Part shown: piece after piece, positions 29,937 to 39,885 of the stretch
How positions within the stretch are numbered: position 1 is the first letter of the stretch
Layout: each line of letters begins with the position of its first letter
Source of the DNA: Ochromonas danica
Lineage: Eukaryota > Sar > Chrysophyceae > Chromulinales > Chromulinaceae
Assembly: GCA_015146655.1 (NCBI GenBank)
Contig: VKHL01000041.1
Span: 1-64,000, forward strand
Direction: 5' to 3'
Length of the DNA stretch: 64,000 nt
Program-made: the position numbers and the translations under genes
The notes under the pieces: model-generated
The model's database searches: none
The model's input: the letters and a program-made list of their open reading frames with translations, nothing else
What the model was told of the DNA's origin: nothing

Positions 29937-32471
29937 ATGAGCGACGACGACGAGTTTGGAGGTAATGTTGTTAGTCCTGATATCCTTCACCATGTATGGA
30001 ACGGCACTGAGCTGTTTGGTGTTTGTTGTTGTTGTTGTTCAGATGCGATAGAGGAGGAGGAGGAGGAGATCGACGAGGAGCTGGCCCTGCCCAGCATCTT
30101 GTCCAACATCTCGCTGGCAGACAAGAAACAGCTTCTGCTCTTCAAGCGCAGTCACAATGAGCGCGAGTATGAGGAGGAGATCGAGCGACGCATCGTGCCG
30201 CTGCAGAAGAAGAAACAATTGGAAGAGTTGCGGTCCATGCTGGGCCAGGAGCCCTCCTCCTCCTCCACCTCCGCGGCCACGGCCACGGCCACTGCCACAA
30301 CCATTGTGACTCAGTCCAGGGGAAAGACCCTCCCTCCTCCCCCTGCGCCACAGGTAGAGACCCTTCCTTACCTTACCCTCCTCCTCCTCCTCCTCCTGCT
30401 CCTCCTCTTGTTGTTGTTGTTCTTGTTCTCATGCTTTCGCTCTTTGTGGTGTAGACGCGCAAGAAACGCGCTGGCAGGAAAGGCCAAGGCCAGCTGTCAG
30501 ACGAGGAGGAGAAGGAAGACAGCGACGACGAAGCCCCGCAAGCCAAGCGCAGAGCGACTCGCGCTGAGACTGCGCAGAAGATGAAGCAGCAACAGCTGGA
30601 GGAGGAGGAGGAGGAGGAGGAGGAGGAGCAGTCCGAGGATGACGAGGCAGCGGCTGCGAGCGAGTCCGAGGCGTCTTTCGCCGCGTCGCCATCGCCTTCA
30701 TCAGACGAGGACGAAGACCTCTTCGGCAGTGACGAGGAGGCGGAGATCTCGCAGCGCCCCTCCAAGTTCGCCTCCAAGAAGGGCACCAAGCTATTGGGGC
30801 AGAGGCGTCAGGCAGCAGCTCGTCGCCGTGCTCGTGAAGAAGAAGAAGAAGACTACATGGACGAGGAAGACGTCGAGTTGGACGAGGAAGACCTCGACGC
30901 GGCGGCGGCTGGAGCCTTCGGCGAGGAGGACGACCAGCGCTTCGACTACAACCTGCAGAGCATCAAGGACTCTCATCGGCGGCAGCAGCAGGCAGACAAG
31001 ACAGACAAGGCCGAGCGAGCTGGTAAGCAGAGAGAGTTCAGCAGTCTGGAGGAGATGAGGCGCCACTTGGAGCTGCAGGATGCGCTGCGCCCCTCTGTGG
31101 GCCCCGAGGACAACGAGCCAGCCGACCTCGCGGACTATCAGCGCCTGACCCTCCGCCGCGACGAGATCATCCGCTACATGAAGGAGCCTTTCTTCGAAAA
31201 GTTCGTGGTAGGAGCGTTAGTGCGTCTCTCTCTGCCCACCGAGCAGGGGCAGATGATGTACAAGCTGGCAGAGGTGCTGGCAGTGGACGCTGGCCGCCTC
31301 GACCGCCTGCCGGCCACAGCCTTCCAGCCCGAGACCAACACTAACACTCGCTTGACTGTTCGCATTGAAGGGCAAACGAGGAAGCAGCAACGCATTTCTC
31401 AGGTGAGACCTGCCTACTTTGATTGATTTTGACTTCTCCTCCTCCTCCTTCTCCTTCTGCTTTGCGGTCGGCTGCTGACGTTCTGAATGAATGGTTGATT
31501 GACTTAATTCAGATCTCAAATCACTCGTTGAAACAGCAGGAATTGGACAGTTTCCTGCGCAAGGAGGAGCGACTGACAAAAGGCGACGTTAAGAAGCGCC
31601 GAGCGAGACAGAAACTAGTCAACAGCTACTCCTATTCGCACGAGGAGATTGCGCGAATGGTGCGGGACCGCCACGGGCTGAACAAGGCGGTGGTGACGGA
31701 CTACTCCACGGCCATGGAGTCCCTCGTCAAGCGCCGCGATGAGGCGAAGGCCACCAAAGACTACGACGAGCTGGAGAAGCTGAACAAGGCCATCGACAAG
31801 CTGGAGAGCGAGAATCAGCGGCAGCGAGACATCTCTGAGCGTGTCTATCGCGATCAGGTCGAAGTCAACCGCCGCATGAAGGAGGCTAACGTGCGCAGAG
31901 ATATGGCAGCGGGTATGCGCAAGCGTCAAGAAGATCAAGAGGCGTTGGCAAGAGGAATCGTCTCAAATGCTGTGGCCGACCCTTTCATTCGCAGAGAGAC
32001 GCGACCGAAGATCCTCTGGAACACGGGCGACAAGCGCAGCAAAGCAGACGAGGCGACTAGCACTGCCACACCCGCTACAGCAACAACTGCTCCATCAGAG
32101 ACTGCTGCCTCGATCGCCGCTCCACAAGGCGGAGGAGGGCTAGGAAGAGTGGAAGAGGACCTCTTCTTGCCCGCGACTGCTCCCGATCTCGAGCAAGTGC
32201 GGCAGAAGATCCGCAGTCTCATTGGAGTGGACCCTTTCGAGGCGACGCAGATGTCGAAGAAGCAGAGGTGAGTCAGTCGTCTTCATCTCACCCAACTACC
32301 ACTGTGTGTGATGTATGTCATGTGTGATGTTTGTGATGGGGCAGGTATCTGCAACGAGTGACTGCCTGCCTGCCTCCTCGGGGTAGCGAGGAAAGAGAGA
32401 GACTGCGCGGAGAGACCAAATCCCTGGCCGACTACATCAGCCAGATGAATGCCAGACACGTTGAGAGCTAA
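29937..32471 (+). CDS. RTF1: PAF1-complex subunit RTF1 (5 exons)
   Basis: Exons 29937-29961, 30043-30353, 30455-31402, 31513-32267 and 32345-32471; introns of 77-110 bp with GT-AG ends; 721 residues. The centre is a Plus3 domain (LTLRRDEIIRYMKEPFFEKFVVGALVRLS ... KLAEVLAV), which binds phosphorylated Spt5. Upstream are long acidic and basic low-complexity stretches with Glu runs, including a histone-modification-type region. Downstream, a helical region with MVRDRHGLNKAVVTDY and LNKAIDKLESENQRQRD fits the coiled coil that follows Plus3. RTF1 works with RNA polymerase II in elongation and histone H2B ubiquitylation. The protein ends SQMNARHVES; a Thr-rich repeat follows immediately after the stop. 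Confidence 0.93.
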
Positions 32472-33023
32472 ACCAACAGCTACTACAGTAACTGCACCTA
32501 CACTAACAGCTACACAACAACTACAGTAACTACACCTACACTAACTACAGCTACAGTAACAGCTACACTAACAATTACAGGCACAGCCACTACAGTAACT
32601 ACACCTATACTAACTACAGCTACAGTAACAACTACAGTAACATCTGCTACAGTAACTGCACCTACACTAACTACAGCTACAGTAACAGCTACAGTAACAT
32701 CTGCTACAGCACCTACACTAACTACAGCTACAGTAACAGCTACAGTAACATCTGCTACAGTAACTACACCTACACTAACTACAGCTACAGTAACAGCTAC
32801 TACAGTAACAGCTACAGTAACTACACCTACACTAACTACAGCTACAGTAACAGCTACAGTAACATCTGCTACAGTAACTACACCTACACTAACTACAGCT
32901 ACAGTAACAACTACAGTAACATCTGCTACACTAAGTACACCTACACTAACTACACTAACTACAGCTACAGTAACAGCTACTACAACAGCTAAACTAGATA
33001 CTGTACAGCAGTACTGTAAATAA
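32472..33023 (+). repeat. Tandem repeat of about 57 bp, open in the RTF1 frame
   Basis: About nine full and partial copies of a roughly 57-bp unit built from smaller 6-bp words (CTACAG, TAACTA, CACCTA). It starts one base after the RTF1 stop codon. Read in the RTF1 frame it has no stop for 183 codons, to TAA at 33021-33023, and would encode a Thr/Val-rich 19-residue repeat (TVTTPTLTTATVTATVTSA). A second plus-strand frame (Tyr-Ser-Asn rich) is also mostly free of stops, so openness alone does not prove translation. It could be 3' UTR minisatellite, a read-through tail or a remnant of a mucin-like gene. Confidence 0.93.
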
Positions 33024-33226
33024 GTAGTTAGTAATATAGTAATGCAGTATAGTAGTACTATAGTAGTAGTATAGTATCATAGTAGACTAGTTAGTAGTTC
33101 CAGAGTAATCAACACATATAGACTGTATCTACAACACATACACACACACTACAGCATACAGTGTAGTGTAGTGTAGTGTAGTGCAGTGCAGGGGTGGGGT
33201 GAGATCAGATCTGGTCAGTTGTTTCT
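33024..33226. repeat. Simple-sequence region (TAGTA and GTGTA runs)
   Basis: Low-complexity sequence dominated by AGTAGT-like words near 33025-33100, a CACACA run near 33140 and a GTGTA pentamer array near 33160-33180. It continues the repetitive tract behind RTF1 and probably includes the 3' UTR of the next minus-strand gene. Confidence 0.8.
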
Positions 33227-33598
33227 TTAGTTGTCCTGGCTCAGAGCCATGAGCGCGCGCTCCAGCAGCTCAGCGCGGTCCGCCTCGGAGAGATTGTCGT
33301 AGCCGCTCCAGTCAGAGGGCCTGCGCGCAGAGGACAGGCGCTGGCGACTCAAGTCTCGCAGATCATCCGAGCACTGCAGCAGCTCCTCCTGCTGGGCGAT
33401 CCGCTTGGAAGTCTGAGAGACGAAGAGCGCGACGTCCTTGATGAGGGCGATGTCCTCGCGCACTGCCCGAGCCTTGCGCTCCTTTGCCTCTTCATCCTCC
33501 TCCTGCTCCTGCTCCTCCTCCTCCCCGCTGCCACTCTCCTCACTCTCTTCTTCGTCTCCCTCCGAAGACTCGCTCCGGTCTTCTTCCTCGTCACTCAT
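33227..33598 (-). CDS. Small acidic protein, unknown
   Basis: 123 residues from the ATG at 33598. The N-terminal 45 residues are almost all Glu/Ser/Asp/Gly (disordered), followed by a predicted helical part (REDIALIKDVALFVSQTSKR, then QQEELLQCSDDLRDLSRQRL) and a short tail ending LLERALMALSQDN. The helical part looks like a complex-forming coiled coil. I do not recognise the family. The gene is divergent from ICMT, with 107 bp between starts, which supports it being real. Confidence 0.65.
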   Translation of the reverse strand: MSDEEEDRSESSEGDEEESEESGSGEEEEQEQEEDEEAKERKARAVREDIALIKDVALFVSQTSKRIAQQEELLQCSDDLRDLSRQRLSSARRPSDWSGYDNLSEADRAELLERALMALSQDN

Positions 33599-33705
33599 CA
33601 ATCAAAACGATCCAGTCGAACCTCCAGTTTAGTGTAATTACTTAGCATCCTCCCAGAGCAATTACGTAAAAGAGGCTGAGAGAGTTGCTGAGGGAAGAAG
33701 ACGCG

Positions 33706-34657
33706 ATGGACGTGTTGATGGACAAGATCGAAGAGGTGCAAGACTTGCTGAGCTACCACAGTTGGCGCTCTGAGCATTTCGCTTCCTCGAAGGGTTTGGG
33801 CCGCGCGGGTCTGACAGCTTTCCTGCTGGGCCTCGCCCTGGGCCTGTCCCTCGCCACGCTGGGCCTCCTCCTCGCCCTTCAACTGCTTCAAGGGCCGTGG
33901 ACCGCCTGGATCTTCCACGTCCTCGCAGTGTGGTCTCTCTACTGGCTGTGCCTCTCGCTCTTCCACTTCCTGGAGTTCTTCTCCACGGCACTCTTCCAGC
34001 CCGCACACCTCACAGCCGATTGTTAGTCCCTCCCTCTCTCTCAAGCTGTCTGATTGCTCATGGCCACTGACAGCTGATCATGTCTGTCCTGCTTGTTCTG
34101 GCAGCGTACTTGGTCAACCACAGCGCCGCCTACACTGCCGCGGCTCTGGCCAGCTGGACAGAGTTTTGGCTCGAGGCGTTCCTCCTGCGCGGCTACAAGA
34201 TCAGCTGGCTGGTCAGTCTCATTGGCTTAGCGATGGTCGTGGTCGGTCAGGTGCTGCGCTCCGTGGCCATGGCGCAGTGCGGCGAGAGCTTCTCTCACCA
34301 GATCGCGCAGCGCCACGTGGCCAACCACCGCCTCGTCACTCACGGGCTGTACCGGTGAGCGAGCTTCTCTACTCCACCCACAGTGCCCTCGTTCATTCCA
34401 TGCTAATCTTCTATTCTGAGGGCAGATTTGTGAGACATCCATCCTATGCTGGCTGGTTCTTCTGGTGCATCGGGACGCAGGTGCTCCTTTGCAATCCCCT
34501 CTGCACCATCGGCTTTGTCGTGGTCTCTTGGCGGTTTTTCAAGGAGCGCATCACCTATGAAGAAGCGACCTTGTTGGAGTTTTTCGGGGAAAGCTACCGC
34601 CAGTACAGCCAGCGCACAGTCAGTGGCATTCCTTTCATTCGCTCTCCTCTCCTCTGA
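33706..34657 (+). CDS. Isoprenylcysteine carboxyl methyltransferase (3 exons)
   Basis: Exons 33706-34021, 34105-34354 and 34426-34657, introns of 83 and 71 bp. The C-terminal part has the ICMT hallmarks: GESFSHQIAQR, the RHPSYAGWFFWCIGTQ block and EEATLLEFFGESYRQY with the catalytic-site Glu and Tyr residues. Hydrophobic helices (about 36-65, 70-90, then SLIGLAMVVVGQVL) give the multi-pass ER membrane topology. ICMT methylates the prenylated C-terminal Cys of CAAX proteins using SAM. The junctions rebuild DSYLVNHS and HGLYRFVRHPSY, both matching the family. The first donor is GTTAGT, a variant form. The ATG at 33706 is the first in frame. Confidence 0.93.
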
Positions 34658-35075
34658 TGTAGCTCTCGTACTTGTACTTGTCCGTGTCATTTATGCCTTT
34701 AGCATAGTTAAAGAGAAGGTTTTGATTTGATTACAATTTGTTCATTGTGTTGTGTAGATGTAAATAACCCTTCTGTGAGGTGGGTCTCTCTCATAACTAT
34801 CCCTTCTTGATGATTATTGCGCGGGGTAAGGATAGGACTGAAAGTTGAAGAAGAAAACTGAAGATCGGACCGACTGACTGAATCCCTCGGCTCCTCAAGG
34901 CGGACAGAGAATGAAAAAGGCAGACTGACTATACCTTGTATTGTAGCAGCTGACTGACTGAGAGAGAGAGAGACAGAGAGAGAGAAGGATGGACTGATAG
35001 GCTGGCAGTGCTAGCGGTCAGTCACTTTCTATCCTATTCTAACTGTAAGCATATCAAACGAATCGATTATCATAA
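34658..35075. other. Intergenic region, no gene seen
   Basis: About 420 bp between two plus-strand genes. Contains short GACT repeats and a GAGAGA run near 34961-34985, which may be promoter-proximal for the next gene. Nothing else stands out. Confidence 0.5.
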
Positions 35076-35603
35076 ATGGGAGGAGTCCACGGATTTGTGA
35101 AAGCTCTGCCTGATAGTCTTGCTGACAGTTCATCGAAACAATTGCAGACTTTGATCGACACGGCCATTGCGAACAATCCTTGGAATGACTACGACCTCAA
35201 CGATCCTCACGCCACCTTCGACCAGAGGCTAACGACCACAGTCACCAAGATGCGCAGCAAAGGCTTCCGCCCCATCACAGTGGAGGAGTACAGACTTCAG
35301 CTGCGGCAAGGCGGGGCCAAAGGACAGATTCATCTGTGGAGAACTCTGGAGGGATTCGACAAGAACGCCTTCAGCGCTACGAGGCCGGGCCTCTTCTCCT
35401 CGCCGCCGACCCCCACAGGCACAGAAGAGAGCCTGCTGCCGCTGTCGAAGGAGCAGGTGACCGAAGACCTCGCAGCCGCCGCAGTGGACGGCCTGGTCTT
35501 CGACGACGAGTCTGACGGCTACCTCGAAACCTCTGTCTCTCAGTTAGATACAGAGGAGTGGCCTATGGCTCACAAGACATTCGATTTGCTTTCAAATGCC
35601 TAG
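35076..35603 (+). CDS. Unknown 175-residue protein
   Basis: A single-exon frame with a clear ATG. The first 100 residues look folded (MGGVHGFVKALPDSLADSSS, then ATFDQRLTTTVTKMRSKGFRPITVEEYRLQL with alternating helices); the rest is acidic and low in structure. The first residues MGGVHGF could allow N-myristoylation, though the usual Ser at position 6 is absent. I do not recognise the family. Codon use resembles neighbouring genes, so I take it as real. Confidence 0.6.
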   Translation: MGGVHGFVKALPDSLADSSSKQLQTLIDTAIANNPWNDYDLNDPHATFDQRLTTTVTKMRSKGFRPITVEEYRLQLRQGGAKGQIHLWRTLEGFDKNAFSATRPGLFSSPPTPTGTEESLLPLSKEQVTEDLAAAAVDGLVFDDESDGYLETSVSQLDTEEWPMAHKTFDLLSNA

Positions 35604-35672
35604 ACTAAGTCTAGTCTACAGTAACGAACACATCTACCCCGAATAACTAACGGTCACTTTTGATGTAATGCT

Positions 35673-38001
35673 CTACCGCGAGCGTAAGAGTGCTTCTTCT
35701 TCATCCTCTGTCTCTTCTTGTCCCTCAACCACTTCTGACTGCCAATAGCGAGCTTCATAGGCATTCATTGCCGAAGATACGAACTCAGCGTCGTACTCGT
35801 CGTAGCTGTCTTCTGCATCTTCTCCTTCATCCAACAACTCATCCCTCCCCTCCTCTTCCTCCTCCAGTAACAAGCTATCGTCAGCAGACAACAGACGGCC
35901 GCGCTCGAGGTCCTGCTTGTCCATGTCTGCCTCCACCCTCGCGAGCAAGGACCGCACGATGGCTGAAGAGGCTGTGGCGGGAGAGCTGGCAGAGGAAGAA
36001 ACAGCAGCAGCGCGTCTGAAAGATCCGCTTTCTTCAGGCTCTGGTCGAGCCTCATCCTCCCTCTTTCGCTCTTCCACTGCTTTCATCTGCTGCTTGAAGT
36101 GCTCCCTCTGCAACCTGCCCATGTCATCTTCAGGCCGAGGGTAGGTCACCTGGTAATGCCCTGTGCGCAGAAAGGTCCACAAATTGGCATGTTGACGCTC
36201 AAGCGGTGGTGGTCGAGCCACGTAATGCCTGCGCACAACCTATTCGAGACATCGAAAACACGGTGGATCAGAAGAGGGAGAAGAGCAAAAGAAGAAGAAG
36301 GATACCCACATTGATTAGAGTGGTCTCTCGCGCGACAAAGGCGAGTTCATATGCCGCCAGCCCTGAGAAGGTGAATCCCGCAATAACTACTATGATCTGA
36401 GCGAGAAAGAGAGCTGGGAATCGCCCTGGCAAGCAATGTGTTTCACGATGAAGCCAGCCGGCGTCGGGGCAGAGCGCCTGCCAATGCTCCACCTTCAACA
36501 CCACGAAGTAAACAAGACAAAAGGTCGCGGTCAATGCGCAAAACGCCACAAATAACCTGCGATTTCCTCGTCCAATACAGACACCAAGATAGTCACAATG
36601 ATGGTCAAGGTCCAGCACACACAGTCCACAGTAGGAGCAGTGAGAAGCGAGAGAGATGTTCCCCGCAGAGCCTCGACATCGTTTGTCTACCAGACATACA
36701 CCACAAAGCCGAGGGCCCAAAGTGCGAGCACGTCGCACTTCTCCAGCGCAGGACTTCTCTGCGGCTGCGGCGGAAGTGGGAGAGGGAAGCACGACAATGC
36801 GGCCCGTGAAGCTGTCCTTCGTCACCCGCCGTCTCGCTCTCACTTCAACTGCCTCTTGTGCGGCACTACCAATTTGATTCTCCTCGTCCGTTCCCTCGGC
36901 AGGGGAGGAGGTGATGATCTTGTCCACCAAGTCAGCGCGGCCCTCACAGTCAGGACCCTTTGCAGCTCGCCGCGCCGTCCTCCATCCAGCTAATGCGGTC
37001 ACTGCAAACAGTAGCAAGAGCGAGATTCGAGTTGCATAGGAGAAGCTGACTGTGGACAGAGCGACTAGAGAGAAGGCGGCGCCACACATTACTTCTCGTG
37101 CACGGTGTCGCATTCCTATCCAAGAGACTGCCAGCCACAGCACTGCCGAATAAATGCCTCCATAGAAGAGGCCATCATACTGTACCAACAAGAAGGTGAT
37201 AGGAGTGATGAGGCAAGCCAGCGCGGCGGCGCAGGAGGAGAAGACGTTGGAGGACGACAGCATCATATCGAAGAGAAACCTTGCGAAACGACGATTGCCA
37301 TTTTTCACAGCGTAGTCATAGACAGTCTCTCCAGCAACGTTTGTGATCGTGTGAAGAGTACTGCGCACCCCTGCGCCAGCGTCAATGAGGTGACGAGCTA
37401 GCGAGAGGTCCGCACCTCTTCGGCGAGCGAGGAGGTGCAGCGCAGAGCACCCGTCCCCATCTACCGCCAAAACATTAGCACCAAAGCGCACAAGAAGGCG
37501 AACAATCTCGATAGTTTGTGTTGGGAGGTCAGCAGTGGGGGCCACAGCGGAGAGAACTCGCAGGAGAGGCGTGACGCCCTGGCCGTCCAGGCCATCCACG
37601 TCAGCGCCCCAGGTCAGCAACAGAAAGACCGCATTCACATCTCCTAGATGACAAGCAAGGTGAAGGGCGTCTAGTCCTTCACGAGAGCGATGGGAAAGAT
37701 CCGGATGAAGCTGTTCGCGCAGCAGCAGGAGCATCGCGTAGTAGCGCTTGCGCAGTGCCCACTGGAAGGCAGTCTCATAAAGGACTCCACCAGGAATCAT
37801 CTGCGCTCCATTGTCGATGAGGAAAAGGGCAATCTGCGCGCGGTTGTTGATGGCTGCCCAGTGCAGGAGGGAGCAGCGGCCGCTGTCCACGTCGTTCACG
37901 CCGAAGACGCGCGCCAGGACGAGGCTCCGCACGGTCTCGTAGTCGCCCTCCTGCACAGCCGCTACAGCGTCGCTGAACTCTTCGGAGTTGTTCACGGACA
38001 T
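35673..38001 (-). CDS. Ankyrin-repeat DHHC palmitoyltransferase (2 exons)
   Basis: Exons 38001-36310 and 36239-35673 with a 70-bp intron; 752 residues. The start is the ATG at 38001 (MSVNNSEEFSDAV). Ankyrin repeats fill about 10-240 (CSLLHWAAINNRAQIALFLI, DALHLACHLGDVNAVFLLL, CSALHLLARR). Two pairs of membrane helices flank the Cys-rich catalytic domain, with HCSYCGLCVLDLDHHCDYLG at about 453-472; the Cys of DHHC takes and transfers palmitate to protein Cys residues. The layout matches HIP14/Akr1-type enzymes (Golgi or vesicle membranes), in which the ankyrin part recruits substrates. The second exon gives a charged cytosolic tail with a Ser/Glu-rich part. Exon 2 joins in frame directly after TTLIN, the conserved post-DHHC TTxE-like site. 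Confidence 0.92.
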
Positions 38002-38156
38002 ACAAACGATTTGATTTGTTGGCGATCCTGAAATGCCCAATCCCAGAGGAGAACTATTGTTACTTTGCGGGTGAACTTGCACACCGTGTGCAACTGTTTC
38101 ACGAAATCCACACTATTCCATGGAATAACATTACATTTCCACAAGATGTAGAACTC

Positions 38157-38186
38157 AAAACAAACAAACAAACAAACAAACAAACA
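38157..38186. repeat. (CAAA)n microsatellite
   Basis: About seven CAAA tetramers in the intergenic region between the ankyrin-DHHC gene and the coiled-coil gene. Confidence 0.9.
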
Positions 38187-38316
38187 AGCAACTCATACTT
38201 ACTCGACAGATCCAACAACAAAACAACACAAGAGGAGAGACTATTCCGAATAACGACCGAGCCACTGTTAATACTTGCAACTATTGCTATTACTAGCCTG
38301 TGGGGATCTACAGTAT

Positions 38317-39756
38317 CTAGTCGCCATCTCCCAACATCCTGCGCAAAATCTGCTTGGTTGAACCTTGCTGTAGTCGATGCAAGTCCTTATCAAGCGCAGC
38401 GTTGTGGCGGAAGCCTAAACCACTACCCACGAAAAGCGTCCTCCGCCCTTCACTTGTCGAGCTCTTCTTCTGTAGAGCACCTTGTCGTTTCTGCCCCGTC
38501 TTTCGGAGTTGTTGCTCGGAATGCGAGGTGGACGGCGAAGATAAGTCTGCCGTAGACCGTAGTTGCGGTAAAGTAAAAGAAAGGTGTGCCGATGAACTGC
38601 TGGGAGAGGACAGGGACCCAGCAGGCTGGGGCGACTCTCTGCTGGCAGTCTGGCGGATCCAACTCAGCATTTCACGGCGTTCTTGAGAGTCGAAATAGGC
38701 AGGCTTCGCGGGATCATCCATTGTACTACGAGGACGCTGTGCGGAGACTAGAGGAGTGACGGGCTTCAGAGGTGACTGAGGAGTGGCTCTGGAGGGACGA
38801 GAAGAGGGACTACGGCTGTGGCTACGGCCAGTGCTCTGCAACCCCCTGCTGCTGCCCTCTGAGACAAGGTCTTGCGAGGCAGATAAAGCGGCTCTGGTCG
38901 AGAAGACATGATCCGTCGTGAAGCTGCTCTCCTCGAAGCGCTGCGAAGTCAGCCGATTGACGCTATCGACGAGGCTTCTCTGTGCGGGTGACATCTCAGC
39001 ATTCCACACTGAGTGACTGCGACGAGAGCTCGTATCTGCCAAGTTAGACAACTCATTTCGTAACCGCGAGATCTCCTGCTGCATGATGTCCAGGCTTCGG
39101 TTGTATTTGGCGTGCGCCCCGGAGTGTTCGCCCAGGATGCGCTGCATTTGCATGCACTCCTCCTCCCTCCGCGCCACCTCGCGGTTCAAGGTGACCATCT
39201 CCTCAGTTTGAGCCGAGATCATCCTCTCCTGCAGCTGAATCTGAGAGAGCAGTGTCTCGAGCAGCTGTAGCTTGTCCAGCAGGCGGCGATGGCTGGCCAC
39301 GTTGTCCTTCTCCGCGGAGCGCAGCCGCCGCCGCACCCCCTCCTCCTCCCGCTCCAGCCTCTCCTTCTCGTGGAAGAGCTGCAGTCGAGAGATGCGCTCC
39401 TGCTGTAAAGTGACCGTCAAGGCCTTCTCGCGTTCTTTGAGAATGTCCGCCTCGGTGCGCAGATTCTGATTGCGTTCTCGCAGGTCGATGAGGTCGATCT
39501 CCATGGTGTGGATCTTCTTCCGAGCTCCCTCAGAGGCCACTTTCTCAAACTTCAACGAGATCTCCAGAGAGCGGATCTTCTTGGAGAGCTGCACGTTCTC
39601 TTGCTCCAGCTCGTGGATGCGGCGGCTGCTGCTCTCTTGATTGGCTGTGGACTCTTCCAAGAGACGACGCTGGTAGACATTCTCGTCCTCGTAGTGAGAG
39701 AGAAGCTGAGTCAACCGCTTGACTTCCTCGGCATGAGAGTTGGACTTCCACGCCAT
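38317..39756 (-). CDS. Long coiled-coil protein, unknown
   Basis: 479 residues from the ATG at 39756 (MAWKSNSHAEEVKRLTQLL). Residues 5-245 are almost pure heptad coiled coil (EVKRLTQLLSHYEDENVYQR, LELEQENVQLSKKIRSLEI and so on), and the C-terminal half is Ser/Pro/Arg-rich with a conserved-looking end (HRLQQGSTKQILRRMLGDGD). Such proteins are often centrosomal, basal-body or tethering components, but no diagnostic motif is present. The gene is divergent from the oligopeptidase gene; the starts are 129 bp apart, indicating a shared promoter region. Confidence 0.7.
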   Translation of the reverse strand: MAWKSNSHAEEVKRLTQLLSHYEDENVYQRRLLEESTANQESSSRRIHELEQENVQLSKKIRSLEISLKFEKVASEGARKKIHTMEIDLIDLRERNQNLRTEADILKEREKALTVTLQQERISRLQLFHEKERLEREEEGVRRRLRSAEKDNVASHRRLLDKLQLLETLLSQIQLQERMISAQTEEMVTLNREVARREEECMQMQRILGEHSGAHAKYNRSLDIMQQEISRLRNELSNLADTSSRRSHSVWNAEMSPAQRSLVDSVNRLTSQRFEESSFTTDHVFSTRAALSASQDLVSEGSSRGLQSTGRSHSRSPSSRPSRATPQSPLKPVTPLVSAQRPRSTMDDPAKPAYFDSQERREMLSWIRQTASRESPQPAGSLSSPSSSSAHLSFTLPQLRSTADLSSPSTSHSEQQLRKTGQKRQGALQKKSSTSEGRRTLFVGSGLGFRHNAALDKDLHRLQQGSTKQILRRMLGDGD

Positions 39757-39885
39757 CCCAGCACTGAAGAAGACAGCAGACAAGAAATGAAAAGTCAATG
39801 GAAGCAGTTTCAACTGCCAGAAAACAGTTTCTTCCGACCGTCACTCTTCTTTTTCATTTCCGATTCTGTGAAAAGCTTAAAAGCA

